Shown: one piece after another, positions 1-5,780 of the stretch
How the letters are laid out: every line of letters begins with the position of its first letter
How positions within the stretch are numbered: position 1 is the stretch's first letter
Source: Bacillota bacterium
GTDB taxonomy: Bacteria; Bacillota; Clostridia; Oscillospirales; Acutalibacteraceae
DNA length: 5,780 nucleotides
Assembly (NCBI GenBank): GCA_030705695.1
Contig: JAUZPX010000110.1
Span: forward strand, 1 to 5,780
Direction: 5' to 3'
Notes under the pieces: model-generated
Told to the model about the DNA's origin: nothing
Seen by the model: only the letters and a program-made list of their open reading frames with translations
Database searches by the model: none
Program-made: the position numbers and the translations under genes

Positions 1-1919
1 AGGCCAAAGCCGCTGCAGCTGCTAAGGCAAACGCCGCTTCTCAAGCATCTTCTCAAACAGCCACATCGGCAGCCTCATCTACACAAACAGCAACAATGCC
101 ATCAGGTATGAGTGCCAAGGCAACAACTATGCCAAGCGACTTTTTTGAAGCAATAAAACTTATCAAAACAGCCCAACCTGCACAATACACAAAAGTTGTT
201 AATACGATTAAAGATAAATTTAATAATTTCAACTCACTAGGCAGCGACATGATTAAACAAATGGATGCTGCCTACAACAAAAACGAATATCAGACAATCG
301 GCCTTGACGTTGATAAAATGCAGACTGATTACATCAAAATGGCATGTCTAAAGATGATTGCTTTCGCTTTTGCTTCAGTTTCTTGCGCACTGATTGTTGC
401 ATTCTTAGGTTCAAAGATTGCAGCATCATTCAGCAGAAATATAAGAAAAAGCCTTTACAGCAAGGTTATCCACTTCTCAAGCAAAGAACAAAACAAATTC
501 GGAACGGCTTCTCTTATTACTCGATCAACGAACGATATTCAACAAATTCAGTTATTCATGATAATGCTAATCCGAATGGTATTATACGCTCCTATTCTCG
601 GTGTCGGTGCTTATTTTAAAGTACAACACACAGGTCACAGCCTTGCTTGGATTATCGGTCTTGCCATAGGTCTTTTAGTGCTCATAATTGCAGTTTTGCT
701 TGTTATAGCAATGCCGAAATTCACAAAACTTCAAACAGTAATAGATAAATTAAATCTTGTCTCAAGAGAAATTGTTACGGGAGTTCCTGTTATTAGAGCA
801 TTCTCAAGAGAATCTTTTGAGGAGAAACGCTTTGACGGCACTAACCGTGAACTTACAAGAATTAACCTGTTCGTAAACCGTGTAATGACATTTATGATGC
901 CTGTAATGATGCTTATAATGAACGGCATTAGCGTACTGATAGTCTGGGAAGGTGCTCACGCAATTGACCAGGACAAAATGCAAGTGGGCGATATGTTCGC
1001 ATTTATTCAGTATGCAATGATGATCATTATGTCATTCTTAATGATTTCATTCCTCAGCATTCTTTTACCAAGAGCGTTTGTATCAATGCGCCGTATAGCC
1101 GAAGTCATAAAAACCGATGTCAGCATAATTGACCCGGAAGAAAAAGAAATTACTTCTTTTGATGAAAGCAAAAAAGGAATAGTTGAATTTAAAAATGTTT
1201 CCTTTGCTTATCCGGGCGCTGAGGAAGATGTTCTTAAAAATATCAGCTTTACAGCAAAACCAGGTCAAACAACAGCATTCATCGGAAGCACAGGAAGCGG
1301 TAAAACAACCCTTATTAATCTTATTCTTCGCTTCTTTGATATTAAAGATGGTGAAATCGATGTCGATGGCGCAGATATCCGCAAAGTAAAGCTTCACGAC
1401 TTACGTGAGAAAATCGGATATGTTCCTCAAAAAGGTGTGTTATTCTCCGGAACAATTGCCGATAATATCGCTTACAGCAACGATGAGCTTTCTATGGATA
1501 AAATCAAATTTGCCGCAGAAGTAGCACAGGCTGCTGAATTTATAGACGAATCTGAAGAAGGATATGACCGTGATATTTCACAAGGCGGTACAAACGTTTC
1601 CGGCGGACAACGTCAAAGGCTTTCAATTGCCAGAGCTATTGCAAAAGAACCTGAAATTTATATTTTTGACGATAGCTTCTCAGCTTTAGATTATAAAACC
1701 GATATTACACTTAGAAAGGCACTTAACAAAGCTGCAAAAAACAGTACAATTCTCGTAGTCGCTCAGCGAATCAATACAGTATTGAACGCCGATCAGATTG
1801 TCGTTCTTGATGACGGTGAAGTAGTTGGCATAGGTACACATAAAGAGCTGATGAATACCTGCGACGTTTATAAGCAGATATCAGAATCTCAGCTTTCAAA
1901 GGAGGAGTTAGCACAATGA
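1..1919 (+). CDS. ABC exporter half-transporter, degenerate-site subunit (5' partial)
   Basis: Membrane permease fused to an ATPase, one half of a heterodimeric ABC exporter. The frame is open from the window edge (first full codon at 3, 638 residues visible). The ATG at 96 is internal, because the Ala-rich frame continues upstream and the first membrane helix is missing. Visible residues 1-112 are a hydrophilic, low-complexity segment; membrane helices follow from about residue 113 (nt 339) to about nt 1075. The nucleotide-binding domain has Walker A GSTGSGKTT (residues 428-436, nt 1284-1310), Q-loop Gln476, signature VSGGQ (532-536) and Walker B IYIFDD. The catalytic Glu is Asp557 (nt 1671-1673) and the switch His is Gln588 (nt 1764-1766). 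Both substitutions mark the degenerate site of heterodimers such as TM287/288. It overlaps the next gene by 4 nt. The substrate cannot be told from sequence; multidrug, lipid or peptide export are all possible. Confidence 0.95.
   Translation, partial: AKAAAAAKANAASQASSQTATSAASSTQTATMPSGMSAKATTMPSDFFEAIKLIKTAQPAQYTKVVNTIKDKFNNFNSLGSDMIKQMDAAYNKNEYQTIGLDVDKMQTDYIKMACLKMIAFAFASVSCALIVAFLGSKIAASFSRNIRKSLYSKVIHFSSKEQNKFGTASLITRSTNDIQQIQLFMIMLIRMVLYAPILGVGAYFKVQHTGHSLAWIIGLAIGLLVLIIAVLLVIAMPKFTKLQTVIDKLNLVSREIVTGVPVIRAFSRESFEEKRFDGTNRELTRINLFVNRVMTFMMPVMMLIMNGISVLIVWEGAHAIDQDKMQVGDMFAFIQYAMMIIMSFLMISFLSILLPRAFVSMRRIAEVIKTDVSIIDPEEKEITSFDESKKGIVEFKNVSFAYPGAEEDVLKNISFTAKPGQTTAFIGSTGSGKTTLINLILRFFDIKDGEIDVDGADIRKVKLHDLREKIGYVPQKGVLFSGTIADNIAYSNDELSMDKIKFAAEVAQAAEFIDESEEGYDRDISQGGTNVSGGQRQRLSIARAIAKEPEIYIFDDSFSALDYKTDITLRKALNKAAKNSTILVVAQRINTVLNADQIVVLDDGEVVGIGTHKELMNTCDVYKQISESQLSKEELAQ
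1898..1907 (+). promoter_or_regulatory. Ribosome binding site of the second ABC gene
   Basis: AAAGGAGGAG lies inside the 3' end of the first ABC gene, 8-10 nt before the ATG at 1916. It fixes the start of the second gene and shows translational coupling, since the ATGA overlap joins the stop of one gene to the start of the next. Confidence 0.9.
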
Positions 1920-3847
1920 GCAAAAAAACTAACGAAAACACTCCGGCTCTGCAAAACGATGCTCCCAAAAAGCTGCGCAAATCAGCAACGACCCAACACC
2001 GTAGAGGCGGTTTCGGCCACGGCGGAATGGGTAATGTTGAAAAGCCAAAAGACTTTGTCGGTAGCATGAAAAAATTGCTGAAATATATGGGCTCATATAA
2101 AATCGGACTTTTCTTTGTTGTAATTTTTGCAGTCGGAGGAACAGCATTCTCAATTATCGGTCCGAAAAAGCTCGGTAATACAACAAACGAACTGATTAGC
2201 GGAATCATGAGCAAAATAGGCGGCGGTGCAGGAATCGATTTTGATAAAATCGGTGGTATGCTGTTATTCTTAATAGGATTATACCTAGTAAGTGCCTTTT
2301 TGTCTTTTATTCAGGGCTTTATCATGACGGGAATCACTCAACGTCTAACTTACCGTATGCGTAAGGAAATTTCGCAAAAGCTAAACCGTCTTCCAATGAA
2401 CTATTACGAAACACGTCAGCACGGCGAAATACTCTCGGTCATTACAAACGACGTTGATACCCTCTCTCAAAGCCTTAACCAGACGGCAACAACTCTTATT
2501 ACAAGCGTAACTATGTTAGTCGGTATTCTTATAATGATGTTTTCAATCAACTGGCTAATGACTATCGTTGCACTTGTTATTTTACCGATCTGTTTTTCAA
2601 TTATTGCAGTTATCATGAAAAAATCCCAAAAGCACTTCAGAAATCAACAGGATTATCTTGGGCATGTCAACGGTCAAATTGAAGAAACATTCGGCGGAAT
2701 AAACATTGTTCAGGCATTTAACAGTGAAGAGAAAAATCTTAGCGAATTTGATGAAAACAATAACATGCTTTATAAATCAGCATGGAAATCTCAATTTTTC
2801 TCGGGACTCATGTGGCCTATTATGGCATTTGTCAACAATTTGTCTTATGTTGCCACAGCAATGCTGGGCGGATGGCTTGTAATTAAAGGCAAAATTAAAA
2901 TCGGAGATATTCTCTCATTTATTCAATATACAAGACAATTTACTCAACCGATTTCACAGATTGCTCAAGTTTCAAACATGCTTCAAACAATGACAGCTGC
3001 AGCAGAAAGAATATTCCGCTTTTTGGATGAAGACGAGGAAAATCAAGTCGCTGAAAATCACGCAAAACTTCTTGAAAACGGAAACGAGAGAAACGTTACC
3101 GTTGACGACATTGTCGGAACGGTTGACTTCAAGAACGTTCATTTCGGATATGATCCTGAAAAGATTATTATTAACGATTTCTCTGCAAACGCAAATCAAG
3201 GTCAGAAAATCGCAATTGTCGGTCCGACTGGTGCCGGAAAAACAACAATGGTTAAGCTGCTTATGCGCTTCTACGACGTTAACAGCGGTGAAATAGATGT
3301 GGACGGCCATAATGTTAAAGACTTTGATCGGCAAGAGCTTCGTCAAATGTTCGGCATGGTACTTCAGGATACTTGGCTGTTCTCGGGAACAATTATGGAA
3401 AACATACGTTACGGCAAACTTGACGCAACAGATGAGGAAGTCATCGCCGCAGCAAAAGCCGCTCACGTTCATCACTTTGTCCAGACACTTCCTAGCGGTT
3501 ATAACATGGTCTTGAACGAGGAATCAAGCAATGTTTCTCAAGGTCAAAAACAGCTGCTCACGATTGCCAGATCAATTCTGGCTGATCCAAAAATTCTGAT
3601 TCTTGATGAGGCAACCAGCTCTGTTGATACGAGAACAGAAGTTAGAATCCAAAAAGCTATGAACAATCTCATGAAGGGCAGAACTAGCTTTATAATTGCT
3701 CATAGACTCTCAACCATTCGTGACGCTGATCTTATTCTTGTCATGAGAGACGGCGATATCGTTGAACAGGGAAAACACGAGGAGCTTTTGGAAAAAGGCG
3801 GATTCTACGCCGAGCTGTACAACTCACAATTTGAAAAGGCATCGTAA
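1916..3847 (+). CDS. ABC exporter half-transporter, catalytic-site subunit
   Basis: Full-length 643-residue partner of the upstream half-transporter; together they should form one exporter in the cytoplasmic membrane. Residues 1-45 are a charged, Gly-rich cytoplasmic extension (RRGGFGHGGMG) of a kind often seen in Firmicute heterodimer subunits. Six membrane helices lie at about 62-82, 115-137, 192-212, 213-234, 297-322 and 332-352. The ATPase domain has Walker A GPTGAGKTT (436-444, nt 3221-3247), Q-loop Gln484, signature VSQGQ (540-544), Walker B ILILDE with catalytic Glu565 (nt 3608-3610), D-loop SSVD and switch His596 (nt 3701-3703). The second signature residue Gly is Gln, which matches the non-canonical signature that faces the degenerate Walker B of the partner. 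The start is set by an AAAGGAGG site and the 4-nt overlap. A strong terminator follows 7 nt after the stop. Substrate unknown. Confidence 0.97.
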   Translation: MSKKTNENTPALQNDAPKKLRKSATTQHRRGGFGHGGMGNVEKPKDFVGSMKKLLKYMGSYKIGLFFVVIFAVGGTAFSIIGPKKLGNTTNELISGIMSKIGGGAGIDFDKIGGMLLFLIGLYLVSAFLSFIQGFIMTGITQRLTYRMRKEISQKLNRLPMNYYETRQHGEILSVITNDVDTLSQSLNQTATTLITSVTMLVGILIMMFSINWLMTIVALVILPICFSIIAVIMKKSQKHFRNQQDYLGHVNGQIEETFGGINIVQAFNSEEKNLSEFDENNNMLYKSAWKSQFFSGLMWPIMAFVNNLSYVATAMLGGWLVIKGKIKIGDILSFIQYTRQFTQPISQIAQVSNMLQTMTAAAERIFRFLDEDEENQVAENHAKLLENGNERNVTVDDIVGTVDFKNVHFGYDPEKIIINDFSANANQGQKIAIVGPTGAGKTTMVKLLMRFYDVNSGEIDVDGHNVKDFDRQELRQMFGMVLQDTWLFSGTIMENIRYGKLDATDEEVIAAAKAAHVHHFVQTLPSGYNMVLNEESSNVSQGQKQLLTIARSILADPKILILDEATSSVDTRTEVRIQKAMNNLMKGRTSFIIAHRLSTIRDADLILVMRDGDIVEQGKHEELLEKGGFYAELYNSQFEKAS

Positions 3848-3854
3848 AACCTAC

Positions 3855-3894
3855 AATCATACCCCCCGGTAGAACCGAGGGGTATGATTTTTTT
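3855..3894 (+). terminator. Intrinsic terminator of the ABC operon
   Basis: The 16-nt arms 3855-3870 and 3874-3889 pair with a single C-A mismatch around a 3-nt loop (AGA), giving a GC-rich upper stem (CCCC/GGGG and CGGT/ACCG). A run of seven T follows (3888-3894). It starts 7 nt after the stop of the second ABC gene and separates that operon from the B12-controlled one. The outer AATCA/TGATT pairs with the T-run could also serve, more weakly, as a reverse-strand terminator. Confidence 0.95.
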
Positions 3895-3901
3895 AATTTA
3901 C

Positions 3902-3930
3902 TTGCAAAAATGAATAACTCGTGTTAATAT
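3902..3930 (+). promoter_or_regulatory. Sigma-A-type promoter of the cobalamin riboswitch operon
   Basis: The -35 box TTGCAA (3902-3907) and -10 box TAATAT (3925-3930) are separated by exactly 17 nt, with an extended -10 TG at 3922-3923. The expected transcription start is about 3937, just before the riboswitch. The position right after the ABC terminator and right before the aptamer supports it. No start site has been mapped. Confidence 0.8.
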
Positions 3931-3936
3931 TAGCAA

Positions 3937-4095
3937 GAACACACAGTGTTAGGGAAGTCCGGTTGAAATCCGGCGCAACCGCCATTACTGTAAATGACTA
4001 ACGCAAAAACAAATGCCATTGAATTATTTCGAGAAGGCGTTTTTGTTAACGGTGCACCGTTATATGTCATAAGCCAGGAAACCTGCTGTATCGTT
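3937..4095 (+). promoter_or_regulatory. Cobalamin (B12) riboswitch aptamer
   Basis: Class-typical conserved blocks occur in order: AGGGAAGTCCGG (3951-3962), a short hairpin CCGG/CCGG (3959-3962 with 3970-3973) with loop TTGAAAT, CCGCCATTACTGTAA (3979-3993), and the B12 box AGCCAGGAAACCTGC (4072-4086). Between them, ATGAC (3994-3998) pairs with GTCAT (4066-4070) and encloses two arms. One is long and AT-rich (3999-4002 with 4045-4048, 4005-4010 with 4039-4044, 4015-4017 with 4036-4038). The other is a palindromic hairpin (4047-4062). ACAG (3943-3946) and CTGT (4086-4089) can close the outer stem. It senses a cobalamin, probably adenosyl- or methyl-type, and controls the secreted-protein operon downstream. 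Exact ends are approximate. Confidence 0.94.
4047..4062 (+). repeat. Perfect 16-nt palindrome inside the riboswitch
   Basis: TAACGGTGCACCGTTA is self-complementary. In RNA it can form a compact stem with loop TGCA, as the second arm of the variable subdomain enclosed by ATGAC/GTCAT. Its outermost bases compete with the neighbouring arm (GTTA 4045-4048). It is most simply a riboswitch peripheral hairpin rather than a protein operator. Confidence 0.6.
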
Positions 4096-4104
4096 CTTAA
4101 TGTC

Positions 4105-4186
4105 AAACGTTCTTGGGCTGTGAAGAATGCGCAAACAAAAAATATAACTTGCCAAAATATTTGGCAAGAAAATTTTGCGTACGTTT
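4105..4186 (+). promoter_or_regulatory. Riboswitch expression platform with possible antiterminator
   Basis: AAACGT (4105-4110) can pair with ACGTTT (4181-4186), and CGCAAA (4130-4135) with TTTGCG (4174-4179). Both pairings bring in sequence at or beside the left arm of the terminator, so they would prevent it from forming. Inside this fold sits a perfect 9-bp hairpin, CTTGCCAAA/TTTGGCAAG (4148-4156 with 4160-4168). A competing small hairpin pairs TTCTT (4110-4114) with AAGAA (4123-4127). The complementarities are visible in the sequence; which fold wins with or without B12 is inference. Confidence 0.5.
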
Positions 4187-4218
4187 TCCGCCTCGGAAAG
4201 CGTATTTTTTATTTTTTT
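4180..4218 (+). terminator. Riboswitch-controlled intrinsic terminator
   Basis: An 11-bp stem, TACGTTTTCCG (4180-4190) with CGGAAAGCGTA (4194-4204), has one G-U pair and the loop CCT. It is followed by T6-A-T7 (4205-4218). It stands between the B12 aptamer and the first gene, and its U-tract ends directly at the GGAGGA ribosome binding site. This is the expected layout for B12-induced premature termination. Confidence 0.9.
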
Positions 4219-4224
4219 GGAGGA
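4219..4224 (+). promoter_or_regulatory. Ribosome binding site abutting the terminator U-tract
   Basis: GGAGGA lies immediately after the T-run of the leader terminator and 5 nt before the ATG at 4230. It decides the start of the secreted protein. The in-frame ATG at 4113 is rejected because it lies inside the riboswitch leader and would put about 39 non-signal residues before a signal peptide. Confidence 0.9.
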
Positions 4225-4229
4225 CTTAC

Positions 4230-5126
4230 ATGAAGAAATTTATTTCAATTGCTATCGTTTTTTGTCTGCTGCTATCCCAACCTGTTTTAAAAGTCTTTGC
4301 GGCAGGTAATTCATTTATAATTCATTTGAGAATCGAAGGAATTTCAAGTAATATTTTAGACAGTCAGGAAACTGTCAGCGAAACAGGAAACATCACTTTG
4401 AAATCGGCTTTGCAGCAAATTAACACAGCCAACAAAAGCTTGCAAATCATCGGTTTGGATAATAATTATATTACGTCAATTCATGGCGAAAAATCAGCTA
4501 CATTCGGTGGCTGGGACGGCTGGAATTATTTAGTCAACGGTGAAGCGCCACCTGTCGGTATTGATAGCTGCAATATTAAAAACGGAGACAGTATAGTACT
4601 CTTTTATGCTGATTACCCGTGTCAATTGCCGATTATTGATTATTCCAAACTAAACAGCAACGGAGTTATAACATTCACAAGCCGCGACACCATGTACGAC
4701 ACAAGCGGTAACCCTACCACAAAAATAAACCCTATTGTAAATGCGAATTTTGTCTGGCATTACGGTAACACAACTAAAAGCTTTAAAACAGATTCAAACG
4801 GAAGTGTTAAAATAGACAGATCAATTCTTACGGCAGGAAGCCATATTATTGAGCTTAGCAAAACAAAGGACGGCACCAAAAATACTGCTCCTGTTGTGCT
4901 TCGCTTAGCTCCAAATACGACTGTAACCGTTAAATCCACTGCAAATTCGCAAAAAACAACATCTTCCTCTGTAAGCTCAAAAGGCAATTCGGTTAAAACA
5001 GTTTCTGAAAATCAAGCCTACTCTGCCCCTGCTACAGGGCAAAACAGCGTCATTGCTTTATGGATTGTTCTTATTATATCAGGAGCTATGGTTTTGTTCT
5101 TCACAAAAAGGGTTAAAGAAATTTAA
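4230..5126 (+). CDS. Secreted DUF4430 (transcobalamin-like beta domain) surface protein
   Basis: A 298-residue exported protein, probably binding a corrinoid at the cell surface. Residues 1-25 are a signal peptide (MKKF, hydrophobic core, cleavage after VFA or FAA). Residues about 29-130 resemble DUF4430/the transcobalamin C-terminal domain: an initial beta strand (FIIHLRIEG), WDGWNYLVNG at 95-104, and a closing NGDSIVLFY strand. Residues about 136-235 form a predicted beta-rich, Ig-like domain with TDSNGSVKI and VVLRLAP segments; I do not recognise its family. A Ser/Thr-rich linker follows, then APATG (266-270), a hydrophobic helix (about 273-291) and the basic tail KRVKEI. This is a sortase-signal layout, though the motif has Ala where Leu is usual; a plain membrane anchor is the alternative. 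It is the first gene of the riboswitch operon, 33 nt before the next. B12 binding is inferred, not shown. Confidence 0.88.
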   Translation: MKKFISIAIVFCLLLSQPVLKVFAAGNSFIIHLRIEGISSNILDSQETVSETGNITLKSALQQINTANKSLQIIGLDNNYITSIHGEKSATFGGWDGWNYLVNGEAPPVGIDSCNIKNGDSIVLFYADYPCQLPIIDYSKLNSNGVITFTSRDTMYDTSGNPTTKINPIVNANFVWHYGNTTKSFKTDSNGSVKIDRSILTAGSHIIELSKTKDGTKNTAPVVLRLAPNTTVTVKSTANSQKTTSSSVSSKGNSVKTVSENQAYSAPATGQNSVIALWIVLIISGAMVLFFTKRVKEI

Positions 5127-5146
5127 TTAACTATAATTTCATGTTT

Positions 5147-5152
5147 GAAAGG
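5147..5152 (+). promoter_or_regulatory. Ribosome binding site of the second B12-operon gene
   Basis: GAAAGG ends 7 nt before the ATG at 5160. It is a weaker match than the other sites in the window but well spaced. It supports a start at the signal-peptide methionine. The 33-nt gap after the previous stop contains no visible terminator. Confidence 0.7.
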
Positions 5153-5159
5153 TTTGCAT

Positions 5160-5780
5160 ATGAAAAAATTTTTTTCGTTTATTTTATGTTTCTGCGTATT
5201 AATTTCCGTCTGTGCCGAAGCTTTTGCCGCACCAACTCAGCCTGCAATTAAAAAGCGAGCTTTTTCACTGATTCTTTCAGATATCGATACATGGAAGACA
5301 GTTCATTCCAAAAATGACGAGTGGTATGTTATTACTGAGCTTCAATATGGCATGCAGGATGATTACGACAGCTACTATAAAATTCTAAAGAAAAATATTT
5401 CAAACTTATATGCAAACGGATTGAAAAATGAAAAAACAACAGACATTCAAAGAATGTGTCTTTGCTACATTTTAATGGGAGCTGACCCGACAAAACTGTC
5501 TAACGGTCAAAACCTATTAGCTGACTGCACATATAACAGAGAAAAAGTTACTCCGCTTGATTCTCAAGGCTTAAACAGTCTTGATTGGGCTTTGCTTGTG
5601 CTTGACAGCAAAAATTATTCGATTCCGAAAAACAGCTGTGACACACGTGAAAGCATAAAAAGCAAAATTCTTAGCCGCCAGCTGCCTGACGGTGGATTTG
5701 CTATGTTTGGGAATGTTTCTGACCCTGACATGACAGCAATCACACTTACAGCACTCTCACCGTATAAAAAAGAAAAAGGC
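5160..5780 (+). CDS. Secreted alpha/alpha-toroid (prenyltransferase-like repeat) protein (3' partial)
   Basis: The frame stays open to the window end; 207 residues are visible. Residues 1-23 form a signal peptide ending AEAFA, so the protein is exported. The mature part is mainly helical. It carries the repeat hallmark of the prenyltransferase/squalene-cyclase alpha-alpha toroid fold: QLPDGGF (174-180), then DPDMTAITLTAL (188-199). An earlier helical unit has ILMGADP, and another has LDWALLVLDS. No enzyme active site is visible in this part, so a binding role is more likely than terpene cyclisation. It shares the B12 riboswitch with the DUF4430 protein upstream. Intrinsic factor and transcobalamin use the same fold as their alpha domain, so I infer cobalamin capture together with the upstream protein. 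The C-terminus, possibly with its own beta domain or anchor, lies outside the window. Confidence 0.85.
   Translation, partial: MKKFFSFILCFCVLISVCAEAFAAPTQPAIKKRAFSLILSDIDTWKTVHSKNDEWYVITELQYGMQDDYDSYYKILKKNISNLYANGLKNEKTTDIQRMCLCYILMGADPTKLSNGQNLLADCTYNREKVTPLDSQGLNSLDWALLVLDSKNYSIPKNSCDTRESIKSKILSRQLPDGGFAMFGNVSDPDMTAITLTALSPYKKEKG

Noticed and set aside
53..2214. Minus-strand open frames opposite the ABC genes
   Set aside because: They run antisense to strongly conserved ABC domains, have no ribosome binding sites or recognisable domains, and are shadows of coding constraint on the + strand.
1..3847. The ABC pair as the B12 transporter of the downstream system
   Set aside because: Both subunits are exporter-type fusions of permease and ATPase, unlike BtuCD or ECF importers. 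A strong terminator and a separate promoter split them from the riboswitch operon. Adjacency alone is weak evidence.
3901..3937. Inverted repeat CTTGC (3901-3905) / GCAAG (3933-3937) flanking the promoter
   Set aside because: Only 5 bp with a 27-nt gap in AT-rich sequence; likely chance, and no matching operator family is evident.
4113..4229. N-terminal extension of the DUF4430 protein starting at the ATG at 4113
   Set aside because: This stretch is the riboswitch expression platform and terminator. It has no good ribosome binding site, and the extension would bury the signal peptide. The GGAGGA site and the MKKF signal start at 4230 explain the gene.
3994..4233. Short open frame (79 codons) across the riboswitch
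   Set aside because: It overlaps conserved aptamer helices and the terminator, lacks a ribosome binding site, and its protein shows no domain or signal; it is open by chance in structured RNA.
5160..5230. Lipoprotein signal on the toroid protein (cysteines in the leader)
   Set aside because: The leader cysteines are not preceded by a proper lipobox (the residue before Cys18 is Val), and a normal AFA cleavage site follows, so an ordinary signal peptide is preferred.

Overview
The window looks like chromosomal DNA from an AT-rich, low-GC Gram-positive anaerobe. A clostridial (Ruminococcaceae/Oscillospiraceae-like) gut Firmicute is the best guess. The reasons are strong AAAGGAGG-type ribosome binding sites, intrinsic terminators with long U-tracts, a clostridial-style cobalamin riboswitch, and a secreted protein with a C-terminal wall-sorting-like tail. 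This is inference from style and gene content, not a database match. All genes read on the + strand.

Region 1 (1-3847) is a two-gene, translationally coupled operon for a heterodimeric type IV (ABCB-like) ABC exporter. The first half-transporter lacks its N-terminus because the window opens inside it. It carries the degenerate ATP site: Asp replaces the catalytic Glu, and Gln replaces the switch His. The second half-transporter has the intact Glu and His but a non-canonical VSQGQ signature. This is the asymmetry known from TM287/288, LmrCD and BmrCD. The first subunit also has an unusually long Ala/Ser/Thr/Gln-rich segment before its second membrane helix. The operon ends at a strong intrinsic terminator (3855-3894).

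Region 2 (3895-4229) holds no gene but is fully occupied by regulation. It contains a sigma-A-type promoter (TTGCAA-17-TAATAT with extended TG), a cobalamin riboswitch with a clear B12 box, an expression platform with a possible antiterminator, and an intrinsic terminator whose U-tract directly abuts the next ribosome binding site. B12 therefore probably switches the downstream genes off by premature termination.

Region 3 (4230-5780) is the B12-controlled operon. Its first gene encodes a secreted protein with a DUF4430/transcobalamin C-terminal-like beta domain, a predicted beta-sandwich domain, and an APATG-hydrophobic-basic tail. Its second gene, cut off by the window end, encodes a secreted alpha/alpha-toroid (prenyltransferase/squalene-cyclase-like repeat) protein. 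Mammalian intrinsic factor and transcobalamin consist of an alpha/alpha barrel plus a beta domain of this kind. The pair therefore looks like a bacterial two-polypeptide, cell-surface corrinoid-capture system. That is the most interesting content of the window; the function is inferred from domain match plus riboswitch control.
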